Of a DNA stretch of 64,000 bases, positions 36,901 through 44,692 are shown one piece after another. The translations under genes were made by a program, and so were the position numbers. Every line of letters starts with the position of its first letter. Within the stretch, counting starts at the first letter, position 1. Source of the DNA: DATKLL01 sp035542475 (GTDB taxonomy: Bacteria > Desulfobacterota > Syntrophia > Syntrophales > UBA2185); assembly GCA_035542475.1 (NCBI GenBank), contig DATKLL010000053.1, forward strand, positions 1-64,000, written 5' to 3'. The notes below the pieces were generated by a model that was given only the letters and a program-made list of their open reading frames with translations, was not told the DNA's origin and did not search any database.

Positions 36901-37662
36901 ATGGATTATCAAGATATATATAACATGCTGGAGAAAGAGTTCCAGGACACATTTATAGAAGAACTCGTCCCCGGTATAGTTCACAATTTTGCTAATCCTT
37001 TAAATGGAATAATGGGCCGCTCCAGGTTGCTTCAGAGAAAATTAACGGAGATTATGAAAAAAACAGATGCCGTAAAAGACGCATCTTATATAGAATATAA
37101 TCAAAAACTTGTTCATGATGTTGAATCCATAGCGCGCGAAGCTGATAGACTTTCCGTACTGCTCCAGAATGTCACGGGGAAATTTTGTGCAATCAGCGAT
37201 AGAAACATACAGAAAGTAAATTTATCCGAGCTCATCGAACTTGAAATGAAATTTTTCGATTTTTATCTGGATTTCAAGCATAGCGTTAAAAAGACCATGC
37301 AACTGGATAAAGAAATCCCGGAAGTGAAAGGATCCTTTGCTGATTATTCCCTGGCCTTTTCGGCGTTGATTAGATATTCAATGAACATGATGAAGGAAAG
37401 TGCTTCCAAAGAGTTCTTTATTTCGACGCAATTTGAGGATGGTAATGTATGCATTAAGGTTAAAAATCAGGGGACTCCAGTCTCTGAGGTTCAGAAGAAT
37501 CTATTACTTGCAGAATCACAGGCAGATATTTCTTCTTTGGGGAAACAAGGGGATGTAGGATTATTATGCGCCTCATCGCTGTTGAAGAAATGGGGCGCAC
37601 GGTTTGAAATATACAGTGATTCTGGTTTTAACACGATAGCTATATCGATTCCTGCCGGGTAA
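36901..37662 (+). CDS. Histidine-kinase-like protein with a degraded ATP-binding domain
   Basis: 253 aa, no membrane segment. The HisKA-type N-terminus keeps His28 in a good H-box (GIVHNFANPLNGIMG). The C-terminal ATPase-like half is odd: the N-box lacks the usual Asn-rich core (reads AFSALIRYSMNMM), the G1 Asp of D-x-G-x-G is replaced (KVKNQGTPVS), and only a weak G2-like QGDVGLLCASSLL remains. It may be a phosphotransfer or scaffold protein, or a kinase that binds ATP poorly. It ends 22 nt before the sigma-28-like promoter of the next genes. Confidence 0.7.
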   Translation: MDYQDIYNMLEKEFQDTFIEELVPGIVHNFANPLNGIMGRSRLLQRKLTEIMKKTDAVKDASYIEYNQKLVHDVESIAREADRLSVLLQNVTGKFCAISDRNIQKVNLSELIELEMKFFDFYLDFKHSVKKTMQLDKEIPEVKGSFADYSLAFSALIRYSMNMMKESASKEFFISTQFEDGNVCIKVKNQGTPVSEVQKNLLLAESQADISSLGKQGDVGLLCASSLLKKWGARFEIYSDSGFNTIAISIPAG

Positions 37663-37683
37663 ATGAAGGCACGTTTAAACGGC

Positions 37684-37711
37684 TAAAGTTTATAACATAT
37701 TATGACGATGA
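37684..37711 (+). promoter_or_regulatory. Sigma-28-like promoter before the structured leader
   Basis: TAAAGTTT at 37684-37691 and GACGATGA at 37704-37711. The -10 box matches GCCGATAA at 6 of 8 positions, and the 16-nt TAAA-to-box gap equals that of the flgM, flaG, fliD and fliC sites. Transcription would start near 37719, putting the structured RNA at 37745 in the leader. Confidence 0.55.
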
Positions 37712-37744
37712 ATAATTTAGAATAACCGTCGTCTTACGTTGTCA

Positions 37745-37849
37745 CTGAAAGTTTTTGCATATTGTAAACGCGAAGGGAGGCAAACCCTAACAAATTAGGT
37801 TGACGCAGACCCGAAAGGCCTCGTAAGAATGCGATAGACAATCTTTCAG
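37745..37849 (+). ncRNA. Structured RNA leader, candidate compact c-di-GMP-I (GEMM-like) riboswitch
   Basis: The core reads GGCAAACC (37779-37786), stem CCTAA/TTAGG with loop CAAA (37786-37799), then GACGCAGA (37802-37809). GEMM-I RNAs have GGGCAAACC, a GNRA-capped stem and GACGCAAAG in this order. An outer stem closes it: CTGAAAG/CTTTCAG (37745-37751, 37843-37849), ATTGT/ACAAT and GAGGC/GCCTC (37777-37781, 37818-37822). The third helix is tiny (CC-GAAA-GG), unlike the long P3 of known members, so this may be a variant or another ligand class. If the alignment holds, the G that contacts c-di-GMP (G20 in Vc2) is kept. A 6-bp hairpin (37855-37874) before GGAGGAG could be the expression platform. 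Confidence 0.55.
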
Positions 37850-37887
37850 AGAGTCTCTCAAAATGAAATGAGAGGCATGGAGGAGTC

Positions 37888-38208
37888 GTGTTAAGGCCAG
37901 TTGATTTACAACAGATATTAACGCAGTCTAATTCCATGGAACGCGTCCAGCAGGCGCAGCAGCAGCATCCGGACATGCAGCAGAGGTACTTTAGTGTTCA
38001 ATTAAGCGAAGAAAGAAAGCTGCTTAAAGAGACTGTAAAAAATACTGAACAGACGGAAAAATCTAAGATAAAGTCTGAAGAAGAGAAGGATCGACGTCAG
38101 AAAAAGGCAAAAACTGAAGAAGAAAACGTGGAAAAATTAGAAGTGAAACCTGGCAATCGAGAGCCGGACGAAGCCGAACATGGGGGGTTGATTGACATAA
38201 AGGTCTGA
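37888..38208 (+). CDS. Charged small protein behind the structured leader, 106 aa
   Basis: GTG start with GGAGGAG close upstream (37879-37885); spacing is short, so a later start is possible. The product is hydrophilic and probably disordered or coiled: Gln-rich N-terminus (QQILTQSNSMERVQQAQQQ), a Lys/Glu/Arg run, and the ending GGLIDIKV. I recognise no family, though small charged proteins with a LIDIxV-type tail occur before DUF6115/FliK-like genes in some Desulfobacterota. First gene of an operon with the next two or three genes. Confidence 0.65.
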   Translation: MLRPVDLQQILTQSNSMERVQQAQQQHPDMQQRYFSVQLSEERKLLKETVKNTEQTEKSKIKSEEEKDRRQKKAKTEEENVEKLEVKPGNREPDEAEHGGLIDIKV

Positions 38209-38209
38209 G

Positions 38210-38680
38210 ATGAGCACACAATTACTTTTTGCCTGTCTGTTAATTACTGATCTTATCCTCTGTCTTGCCATTATAATTCTGGTTATTGTCTTCAATAAGG
38301 AAATCAAGAAAAGGCCCAGTCGGCCTGATGAAAGTGCCTTCATGGAGTTCAGGAAGTTACTGGACGAGTCCCAAGCCTCGACAAATCATCTCTTGGAAGT
38401 TATGAATGAGAGCAGAAGGGCGCTGAAAGAGATTGCTTATGTTTTGAATGAGAGGGAAGGACAGTTAAGGGCATTGGTCGAAGAATCAAAAAATGAGTAC
38501 GAAAAGTTGAAGTCAAGGGTCGGCCATACCGATGCAGATACTTTAGATAAGAGATATGAGGATGTTATAGCCATGGTCAGGCAGGGTCTGACAACAAAGG
38601 AAATATCTCAGAAATTGGAATTAACAGTAGGTGAGATAGATTTGATAATTGACTTGGACAGAACAAGACACAGGGCTTAA
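38210..38680 (+). CDS. Membrane-anchored coiled-coil protein with C-terminal HTH-like segment (DUF6115-like)
   Basis: 156 aa. One TM helix at the N-terminus (about 8-28: CLLITDLILCLAIIILVIVF), a long cytoplasmic coiled coil, then a C-terminal helix-turn-helix-like ending VRQGLTTKEISQKLELTVGEIDLII. The layout resembles DUF6115/DUF2802-type proteins found near flgF or fliK in deltaproteobacterial flagellar loci; function unknown. The HTH pattern may be protein-binding. One nt separates it from the previous gene. Confidence 0.65.
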   Translation: MSTQLLFACLLITDLILCLAIIILVIVFNKEIKKRPSRPDESAFMEFRKLLDESQASTNHLLEVMNESRRALKEIAYVLNEREGQLRALVEESKNEYEKLKSRVGHTDADTLDKRYEDVIAMVRQGLTTKEISQKLELTVGEIDLIIDLDRTRHRA

Positions 38681-38694
38681 AATGAGATTATCTA

Positions 38695-39846
38695 ATGCCT
38701 CTTATTTATATTCCCACAATTCCCAGCCATAAACTGAATCAAGTCCACTTCCAAAATAAGAGTTCTACAACTGCCCCGGGTTTATCAATTGGTGAAATAC
38801 TGAACGCCGCCGTTATTGAGAAATTGGGTAGTCAGAAGATACTGATTACGCTCAAAGGTATCAATATACCTGCAACCTCTGAAGTTAATCTTAATGCCGG
38901 CGACACTATTCGGGTAAAGGTGGAGAATCTTAATCCTCAGGTAATTTTAAAAATTATAGGAAGAAGTGATGTGGAAGAATCAAGGGCCGCAGATTTTCTA
39001 AAATGGTATAGGGCAAACCCGGATGCCCTCTCTCAAATTATAACAGAGGCCTTTAGGCAGTTTAATTCAGAGAATGTTGGCAAACTATCGCGCTACCTCC
39101 CCAAAGAAGATTTCCAGAATTTGCTCAAAATTATAAAATCGTTATTTAATACTCCAGAGGTTAAGGGCGGTAATTTTGTTAAAGATTATCTGAGCAATCT
39201 TGGTCTGTTAACGGAAAGTCAATTGAGGAAGGTTGTTGAGGGACAAACAAGTATAAATGAAAATGATTATCACCAGGACAACCTTAAGAGTCTTTTGATG
39301 AAGCTATCCGACGATCTCCATAATCTGTTGGCAAGAAATGAGTCGTTTGATCCGGAGGTGGGTGCAAGGCTGAAAAGCCTTTCTGAGTTTGTAGATAGAT
39401 CTATTAAGACAATTGAATCTCAACAAATTGTTAATTTTGTTTTACAAGAGACTGAAAGCAAGTATTTATTTCAGATTCCTATTTTGTTCCCGGATGGTGT
39501 CAGAAAAAGAGATATTTTTGTGGAATATGACCGGAATACCAGGGAGGGGGAATTTAAGGGTCAATATCGTATAATCTTTTTTTTAGATATGGATATGCTC
39601 GGTGAAATGATAATTGAGGCGGAAATGAAGGGAGACAAAATCGACTGTCTTATTAAATGTTCGGATCATAAAATATCTGATTTCATATCACCTTTTTTGG
39701 GAGAACTTAGAGAAAGTCTTACCACTGCTGGCTGCGAGATAAATACTGTTAAATGCATAACGGGTGATGATTTAACCAAGGAAAAATTTGATTACTACCA
39801 GGACCGGGCGTTAAGTAATCGTGATGTGATCGATCTCTTTGTATAG
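38695..39846 (+). CDS. Second FliK-like hook-length control protein
   Basis: 383 aa. The N-terminal ~90 residues contain an OB-like strand set (AAVIEKLGSQKILITLKGI, NAGDTIRVKVENLNPQVIL). The C-terminal ~100 residues look like a Flg_hook domain (RIIFFLDMDMLGEMIIEAEM and FLGELRESLTTAGCEINTV), in the style of FliK relatives that test MLGE and inward-turned strands. It is followed by an FlhB C-domain gene, as in several flagellar loci. It is distinct from the canonical fliK at 21096 and lacks its long polar ruler region, so it may act in a different export switch. Confidence 0.65.
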   Translation: MPLIYIPTIPSHKLNQVHFQNKSSTTAPGLSIGEILNAAVIEKLGSQKILITLKGINIPATSEVNLNAGDTIRVKVENLNPQVILKIIGRSDVEESRAADFLKWYRANPDALSQIITEAFRQFNSENVGKLSRYLPKEDFQNLLKIIKSLFNTPEVKGGNFVKDYLSNLGLLTESQLRKVVEGQTSINENDYHQDNLKSLLMKLSDDLHNLLARNESFDPEVGARLKSLSEFVDRSIKTIESQQIVNFVLQETESKYLFQIPILFPDGVRKRDIFVEYDRNTREGEFKGQYRIIFFLDMDMLGEMIIEAEMKGDKIDCLIKCSDHKISDFISPFLGELRESLTTAGCEINTVKCITGDDLTKEKFDYYQDRALSNRDVIDLFV

Positions 39847-39901
39847 TTTTTTTGGAAAACTTTTACATGTGTTTTTTATAATTCATCAATAGGAATTGGT
39901 C

Positions 39902-40198
39902 ATGACAAAGAATGATAAAAAAGTGTGTCTGGCTGCCGCGTTAAAGTATGACTCCCAAAAGGACGCGGCCCCGGTGGTGACTGCTAAAGGTAGAGGTCAC
40001 ATAGCGGAAAAGATAATCAGCATAGCAAAGAAAAACGGGATACCGATCAAAGAAGATACGAGTCTTGTTCAGATCTTAAGTAAACTTGAAATTGATGAAC
40101 AGATCCCTCCTGTCTTGTATAAAGCGGTCGCTGAGATACTTGCCTTTGTTTATTCTCTCAATGAAAAACGGAGAGAGGAAAAATTTTCCCGTCAATAA
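39902..40198 (+). CDS. FlhB C-terminal domain-like protein (FlhX/YlqH type)
   Basis: 98 aa from the ATG at 39902, with AGGAA 6 nt upstream. It matches the FlhB cytosolic domain after the cleavage site: AAALKYDSQKDAAPVVTAKG aligns with the VALEYDQLKMFAPVVVAKG of FlhB, then HIAEKIISIAKKNGIPI and YKAVAEILAFVYSLNEKR. The Asn-Pro cleavage site and all TM helices are absent. Such mini-FlhB proteins (FlhX in Helicobacter, YlqH in Bacillus) can replace the FlhB C-terminal part in hook export. Confidence 0.82.
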   Translation: MTKNDKKVCLAAALKYDSQKDAAPVVTAKGRGHIAEKIISIAKKNGIPIKEDTSLVQILSKLEIDEQIPPVLYKAVAEILAFVYSLNEKRREEKFSRQ

Positions 40199-40271
40199 AA
40201 ATTTACCTACCAATTTACGTCCAACTTGACTCTGATTAGATGGGCTGCTGATGAGATTGCCAATTCTTCAT

Positions 40272-40292
40272 AATTGCAGTGTAACTACAATT
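40272..40292. repeat. Imperfect palindrome upstream of the flgF sigma-54 promoter
   Basis: AATTGCAGT-GTA-ACTACAATT, 8 of 9 arm positions paired. Its centre is about 133 nt before the predicted flgF start of transcription, a normal distance for a sigma-54 activator site. No equal sequence was seen before flgB or fliL, so it is only a candidate. Confidence 0.3.
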
Positions 40293-40388
40293 GTGAAATC
40301 AGCTTTAATTTCTTTAGCTTAGGTTTAATATTTGCATGGTTACTAGGATTGATAATCCAGGATTGAGAAGGCATGTTTTTCTCTTTAC

Positions 40389-40404
40389 TGGCATGTGAAT
40401 TGCA
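40389..40404 (+). promoter_or_regulatory. Sigma-54 promoter of the flgF operon
   Basis: TGGCATGTGAATTGCA is near-perfect against TGGCAYR-N4-TTGCW, with GG at 40390-40391 and GC at 40402-40403. Start of transcription near 40415 lies inside the longer reading frame that begins at 40395, which is why flgF must start at 40440. Confidence 0.9.
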
Positions 40405-40439
40405 ATTCAGAAGCACAAAAACTGAAGAGGCAGGCAATA

Positions 40440-41141
40440 ATGATTTATAGCATTGGTGAGATGGCACATGTTTACCAGCAGACATTCGACCAGCTTGATT
40501 ACGTTGCAAGCAATATCGTAAACAGTAACACTACCGGATTCAAAGCTGTGAAGTTATTTTATCCTGCTGTCGACCCCACCAAGGAAATGTCGTTTACGCC
40601 CGAGGTTGTGGTTGATTATGCTCCAGGTTCAATCTACAAAACAGATAACGTTCTGGATGTTGCTATCAATGGCGAAGGTTTTTTTGCTGTAAGGTCAGGC
40701 GATGAAATTACCTATACAAGGCAGGGTAATTTCACGCTTGATAAAGATGGTAACTTGGTCACATTGGAAGGTAATTATGTCCTCAATAAATCCGGTAACA
40801 AAATCAAGATCCCTAATGGAACGGTGCAGATAAGCCAAAAGGGTGATATCTCAGTAGACGGCAACCAGATAGATACACTGAAGATAACGAATTTTACAAA
40901 TCCCCAGGCTCTTGTCAGAATAGAAGGATGCCTTTTTGCAGATCCGGGGAATGCCGGTGTGGTGGATAAAGAAAACCCTGTAATCAGTCAGGGGCATATC
41001 GAACTATCAAATGTGCAGGTCGTAAAGGAGATGACTGATATGATAGACATCCATCGTTCTGTGGAGGTCTACCAGAAGGTCATACAAACGATAGCGGATC
41101 AAGACAAGTTAGCAACGAGTCAAATAGGAAGATTAGCATGA
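40440..41141 (+). CDS. flgF: Flagellar basal-body rod protein FlgF
   Basis: 233 aa from the ATG at 40440, preceded by GAGG and 25 nt after the predicted sigma-54 start. N-terminal rod motif (FDQLDYVASNIVNSNTTGFK), the signature NVLDVAINGEGFFAV, and the C-terminal IELSNVQVVKEMTDMIDIHR block are present. It is somewhat shorter than FlgG, with which it pairs; both build the rod. The assignment as FlgF rather than another hook-basal body protein rests on its place before flgG and on length. Confidence 0.88.
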   Translation: MIYSIGEMAHVYQQTFDQLDYVASNIVNSNTTGFKAVKLFYPAVDPTKEMSFTPEVVVDYAPGSIYKTDNVLDVAINGEGFFAVRSGDEITYTRQGNFTLDKDGNLVTLEGNYVLNKSGNKIKIPNGTVQISQKGDISVDGNQIDTLKITNFTNPQALVRIEGCLFADPGNAGVVDKENPVISQGHIELSNVQVVKEMTDMIDIHRSVEVYQKVIQTIADQDKLATSQIGRLA

Positions 41142-41177
41142 TAAGGTCACATAGGTCATGAATAGGGAGGTTTTTAT

Positions 41178-41963
41178 ATGATAAGGGCTTTATGGACAGC
41201 AGGAACTGGAATGGAAGCGCAACAGATCAATTTGGATGTGGTTGCCAACAACCTGGCCAACGTAAATACCGTAGGATTTAAGAAATCACGGGCTGCGTTT
41301 CAGGATATACTCTACCAGGCTGGTAAAAAAGCTGGAACGGAAACGAGTTCAGGTAATCAGGTACCAGTCGGCGTGGAAGTTGGTATGGGTTCAAGAATAA
41401 TGGCAACTACAAAAATGTTCACACAGGGAGATTTCAAGCAAACTGACAATCCGTATGACTGGGTCATCGAGGGTGATGGATTCTTCCAATTACTCGATGA
41501 GACTGGACGCACGGTTTATTCCAAGGCAGGGAGTTTTATGACCAACAAAGACGGTGTTTTGGTCAATCCTGAAGGCCTAAAGCTTTCACCTCAGGTGACC
41601 ATTCCGCAGGCTGCAGTCAAGTTTCAAATACTACAAGATGGAACATGGACAGCAACGGATGCTGTAGAAAATAAAGTGGCAAGCGGCAGAGTTCAGCTTG
41701 CCCGGTTTATCAACCCAGCCGGCCTGAAGAGTATAGGAAGGAATCTTTACGACGTGACAGACGCTTCTGGAGCGGCTGTGACGGGAAATCCGGGTGACAC
41801 AGGGTTTGGCACCATCACACAGAATGCTATCGAGATGTCTAATGTCAATGTTGTTGATGAAATGGTTCAAATGATCGCCGGTCAGAGGGCGTACGAAATG
41901 AACACTAAATCGATACAGACAGCCGACCAGATTCTGCAGATGATAAGCAATTTGAAGAGGTAG
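41178..41963 (+). CDS. flgG: Distal rod protein FlgG
   Basis: 261 aa, the typical length. N-terminal MIRALWTAGTGMEAQQINLD and VVANNLANVNTVGFKKSRA (split), the loop TDNPYDWVIEGDGFFQLL, and the C-terminus AIEMSNVNVVDEMVQMIAGQ plus QRAYEMNTKSIQTADQIL are all canonical. AGGGAGG lies upstream. FlgG forms the distal rod through the P- and L-rings whose genes follow (flgH, flgI). Confidence 0.97.
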   Translation: MIRALWTAGTGMEAQQINLDVVANNLANVNTVGFKKSRAAFQDILYQAGKKAGTETSSGNQVPVGVEVGMGSRIMATTKMFTQGDFKQTDNPYDWVIEGDGFFQLLDETGRTVYSKAGSFMTNKDGVLVNPEGLKLSPQVTIPQAAVKFQILQDGTWTATDAVENKVASGRVQLARFINPAGLKSIGRNLYDVTDASGAAVTGNPGDTGFGTITQNAIEMSNVNVVDEMVQMIAGQRAYEMNTKSIQTADQILQMISNLKR

Positions 41964-41991
41964 CAGGATCATAAAATTTGAGGAATACACA

Positions 41992-42708
41992 ATGAAAATT
42001 CGTACTTTATTTTGGATAATGTTTTTTCTGACTTGTGTTGTTTCATCATCATCATTTGCAGCGCAAGATAGGATCATAAAAGGAACAGAGATAAAGGCGT
42101 TGGTGAAGAATTATATAGAAGCGAATATGCCCTGGCAGCAGGATAGCATGAGGATTGAATTTCTGGGCAGAGTATCAGATTTGCATGTTCAGGAGGGAAA
42201 AATTAGATGCAAGGTTAGGAGCGGGCAGGATGAATCCTATATAGGCGATTCAATCTTCACTGTGGGAGTATACGATGACGGTACACTTTTGAGGGAGGAA
42301 AGGGTCCATGTGAGGATGGAAGTGGCGATAGATGTCGTGGTGAGCACAAAATATCTGCTGAGGGATACGGAAATAACTTCTGATAATGTGAGGCTTGTTC
42401 GGAAGTGGTTTAATCAGATGCCATTTCATACAATGACACAAATAGAGGATGTGGTGGGGAAGCAGCTCTATAGTGATGTAAGGCAGAATATGGAGATTAA
42501 GAGAAATATGCTCAAGGCCATAAAGACCATAAAACGGGGGAAAATGGTAAAGATGGTACTCGAAAGTGGTCCCATGACAATCGTAACGTCTGGTCTTTCG
42601 GAGGAGGATGGAAGCCGCGGTGATTTCATAAGAGTAAGGAATACGTCATCTAATAAGACGGTTTTCGCAAAGGTTATTGATGATTCTTCTGTCAGGATAG
42701 AATTTTAA
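41992..42708 (+). CDS. flgA: P-ring assembly chaperone FlgA
   Basis: 238 aa. A cleavable signal peptide (1-23, ending SSSFA before AQD), a SAF-type domain (about 110-170; VVVSTKYLLRDTEITSDNV) and a C-terminal beta domain typical of FlgA (KTIKRGKMVKMVLESGPMTI). FlgA is a periplasmic chaperone for FlgI. Its presence with flgH/flgI confirms a Gram-negative flagellum. Short gap before flgH (11 nt). Confidence 0.92.
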   Translation: MKIRTLFWIMFFLTCVVSSSSFAAQDRIIKGTEIKALVKNYIEANMPWQQDSMRIEFLGRVSDLHVQEGKIRCKVRSGQDESYIGDSIFTVGVYDDGTLLREERVHVRMEVAIDVVVSTKYLLRDTEITSDNVRLVRKWFNQMPFHTMTQIEDVVGKQLYSDVRQNMEIKRNMLKAIKTIKRGKMVKMVLESGPMTIVTSGLSEEDGSRGDFIRVRNTSSNKTVFAKVIDDSSVRIEF

Positions 42709-42719
42709 GAGGTGCTGAC

Positions 42720-43415
42720 ATGATAGTTCCAAGATATATTAAAACTTTATTCATATTCTATGTCCTGATCTTTACCATAGGGTGTTCACATAACCTCTAT
42801 GTTAAGGCTGAACATCCCCAAATCACTCCACCGGAGATTAAAAGGGTGCCGCTGCCGGGAACCATCTGGGCGGGTGAAAATTCTGCTAATTCTCTCTTTT
42901 CTGACAGAAGAGCACAGCGTGTGAATGATATCGTCACTATTGTGGTCAGTGAGAGTTCCGTGGGAGGGAATAATGCGACTACTGACACGAGCAGAGACAC
43001 AACTACGGCTGCTGGTGTCACATCCCTATTGGGTTACGAGGGGGCAATACTTGATATACTCAGAAAAGGGACAACAAGCATAAATGTCGGAGGCACTTCT
43101 GCAAACTCTCTTAAAGGAGCGGGAAAAACCAGTCGGGATGGTAATCTGACGGCTACGATATCAGCAAGAATAGTAAAAATCCTAGGGAATGGGAATTTCA
43201 TCATTGAGGGAAGAAGACAAGTTACTGTGAATGCAGAAGATCAGTATATAATCCTTACCGGTATTATCAGGCCTGACGACATAGCAACGGATAACACGAT
43301 TTTTTCACAGTATATTGCCGATGCTAGGATTGTATATACAGGGAAGGGCGTAGTAGACGACAAAATGAGACCAGGCTGGCTTACTCGCGTTGTGGACTGG
43401 GTCTGGCCATTCTGA
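42720..43415 (+). CDS. flgH: Flagellar L-ring lipoprotein FlgH
   Basis: 231 aa. Signal peptide with lipobox TIGC, Cys22, for outer-membrane anchoring. Family features: LFSDRRAQRVNDIVTIVVSE, the GNLTATISARIVKILGNGNF block and the GIIRPDDIATDNTIFSQYIA string with DARIVYTGKGVVDD. The C-terminus WLTRVVDWVWPF is typical. With FlgI it forms the bushing in the outer membrane. GAGGTG precedes the ATG. Confidence 0.95.
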   Translation: MIVPRYIKTLFIFYVLIFTIGCSHNLYVKAEHPQITPPEIKRVPLPGTIWAGENSANSLFSDRRAQRVNDIVTIVVSESSVGGNNATTDTSRDTTTAAGVTSLLGYEGAILDILRKGTTSINVGGTSANSLKGAGKTSRDGNLTATISARIVKILGNGNFIIEGRRQVTVNAEDQYIILTGIIRPDDIATDNTIFSQYIADARIVYTGKGVVDDKMRPGWLTRVVDWVWPF

Positions 43416-43438
43416 TGTTCTTGAGAGGTGGTATTAGT

Positions 43439-44626
43439 ATGATAAAGCGTTCAATCAATTTCATGACAGTCTGCGGAATACTTGCATGTTTCATCTCTTT
43501 AGTAATTTTAACGAATCTTGTGCATGCGGCTAGAATAAAGGACATCGCGAATATCGGCGGGGTCAGGGATAACCAACTGTTCGGTTATGGATTGGTTGTA
43601 GGATTGAATGGAACAGGCGATGATGTAAAGAACGGGTTTACGAAAGAAACACTTATCAATATGCTGTTCCGTCAGGGACTTGTCATACCGAAAGATAGAG
43701 ATGTGAAGGCAGACAATATAGCGGCGGTTATGGTGACTGCAAAGCTTCCGCCTTTTGTGAAGACCGGGACGCGGATAGATGTAGATGTTTCCTCTATTGG
43801 TAATGCGAAGAGTCTTCAAGGCGGTACGCTACTTTTGACTTCTCTAAGAGGCACAGACGGTGAGGTTTACGCGGTTGCTCAGGGAGCGGTTACCATTGGG
43901 GGATTTTCGGCAAGTGGTGCCGCCGGCGGAGGTGTTACAAAGAATCATACTACTGCCGGGCGAATTACAAACGGCGCTACCGTAGAAAAGGAATTGCCTT
44001 ATGAATTTCAAAAAAGCAGAATGCTAACTATTAATCTCTATCAGCCTGATTTTACAACATCCACTCATTTAGCAGAGGTGATCAACACTTCAATGCGTAA
44101 TGTCGAGGCAAAGCTCGTTGATTCCAGTTCGGTTACCGTAAAGATAAAAGAGAATGCGGGAATGAATGCGGTGCAACTTGTCTCGCTTATAGAAAACCTC
44201 GATGTCCCCGTTGACTCTGCCGCTGTTGTAGTTATGAACGAAAAGACAGGTACCGTGGTGATGGGCGAGAATGTGAGGATATCGACCGTAGCCGTAGCTC
44301 ATGGGAATCTGAGTATTCAAATAAAGGAGGAAAAGAAGGTTTCCCAGCCACTTCCCTTCGCTCCGGGGGCGCCTGCTGGTGGTACTGCACCGACAAAAAA
44401 GGGAGGCGTAATAATGGCCCCGGGAGGGCAGACGGTGGTTACTCCTGAGAGTCATGTGACTGTAGCTGAGGAGAAAAAGCAACTGCTGGTAGTACCGAGA
44501 GGTGTCACCATTCAGGAAGTGGTGAGAGCCCTGAATGCAATAGGCGTTTCTCCGCGTGATCTCATTACCATAATGCAGGCTATAAAAGCCGCGGGGGCGC
44601 TTCAGGCTGATCTAAAGATTTTATAG
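43439..44626 (+). CDS. flgI: Flagellar P-ring protein FlgI
   Basis: 395 aa from the ATG at 43439, with GAGAGGTG 8 nt upstream; an in-frame ATG at 43415 at the end of flgH lacks one. Signal peptide to about residue 32. Signatures: RIKDIANIGGVRDNQLFGYG, LVVGLNGTGDD, and GTGVVM-like GTVVMGENVRISTVAVAHGN. There is an enlarged Gly/Pro/Ala-rich loop about 305-345 (PFAPGAPAGGTAP). It forms the periplasmic ring on peptidoglycan. Downstream is the rod-binding FlgJ-like gene. Confidence 0.95.
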   Translation: MIKRSINFMTVCGILACFISLVILTNLVHAARIKDIANIGGVRDNQLFGYGLVVGLNGTGDDVKNGFTKETLINMLFRQGLVIPKDRDVKADNIAAVMVTAKLPPFVKTGTRIDVDVSSIGNAKSLQGGTLLLTSLRGTDGEVYAVAQGAVTIGGFSASGAAGGGVTKNHTTAGRITNGATVEKELPYEFQKSRMLTINLYQPDFTTSTHLAEVINTSMRNVEAKLVDSSSVTVKIKENAGMNAVQLVSLIENLDVPVDSAAVVVMNEKTGTVVMGENVRISTVAVAHGNLSIQIKEEKKVSQPLPFAPGAPAGGTAPTKKGGVIMAPGGQTVVTPESHVTVAEEKKQLLVVPRGVTIQEVVRALNAIGVSPRDLITIMQAIKAAGALQADLKIL

Positions 44627-44692
44627 GGAAAACTTTCCTCAGTCTGGCTTCTAAGTTAAGAAAGGCAGAGACAGGGTTTATATAGGATCATT

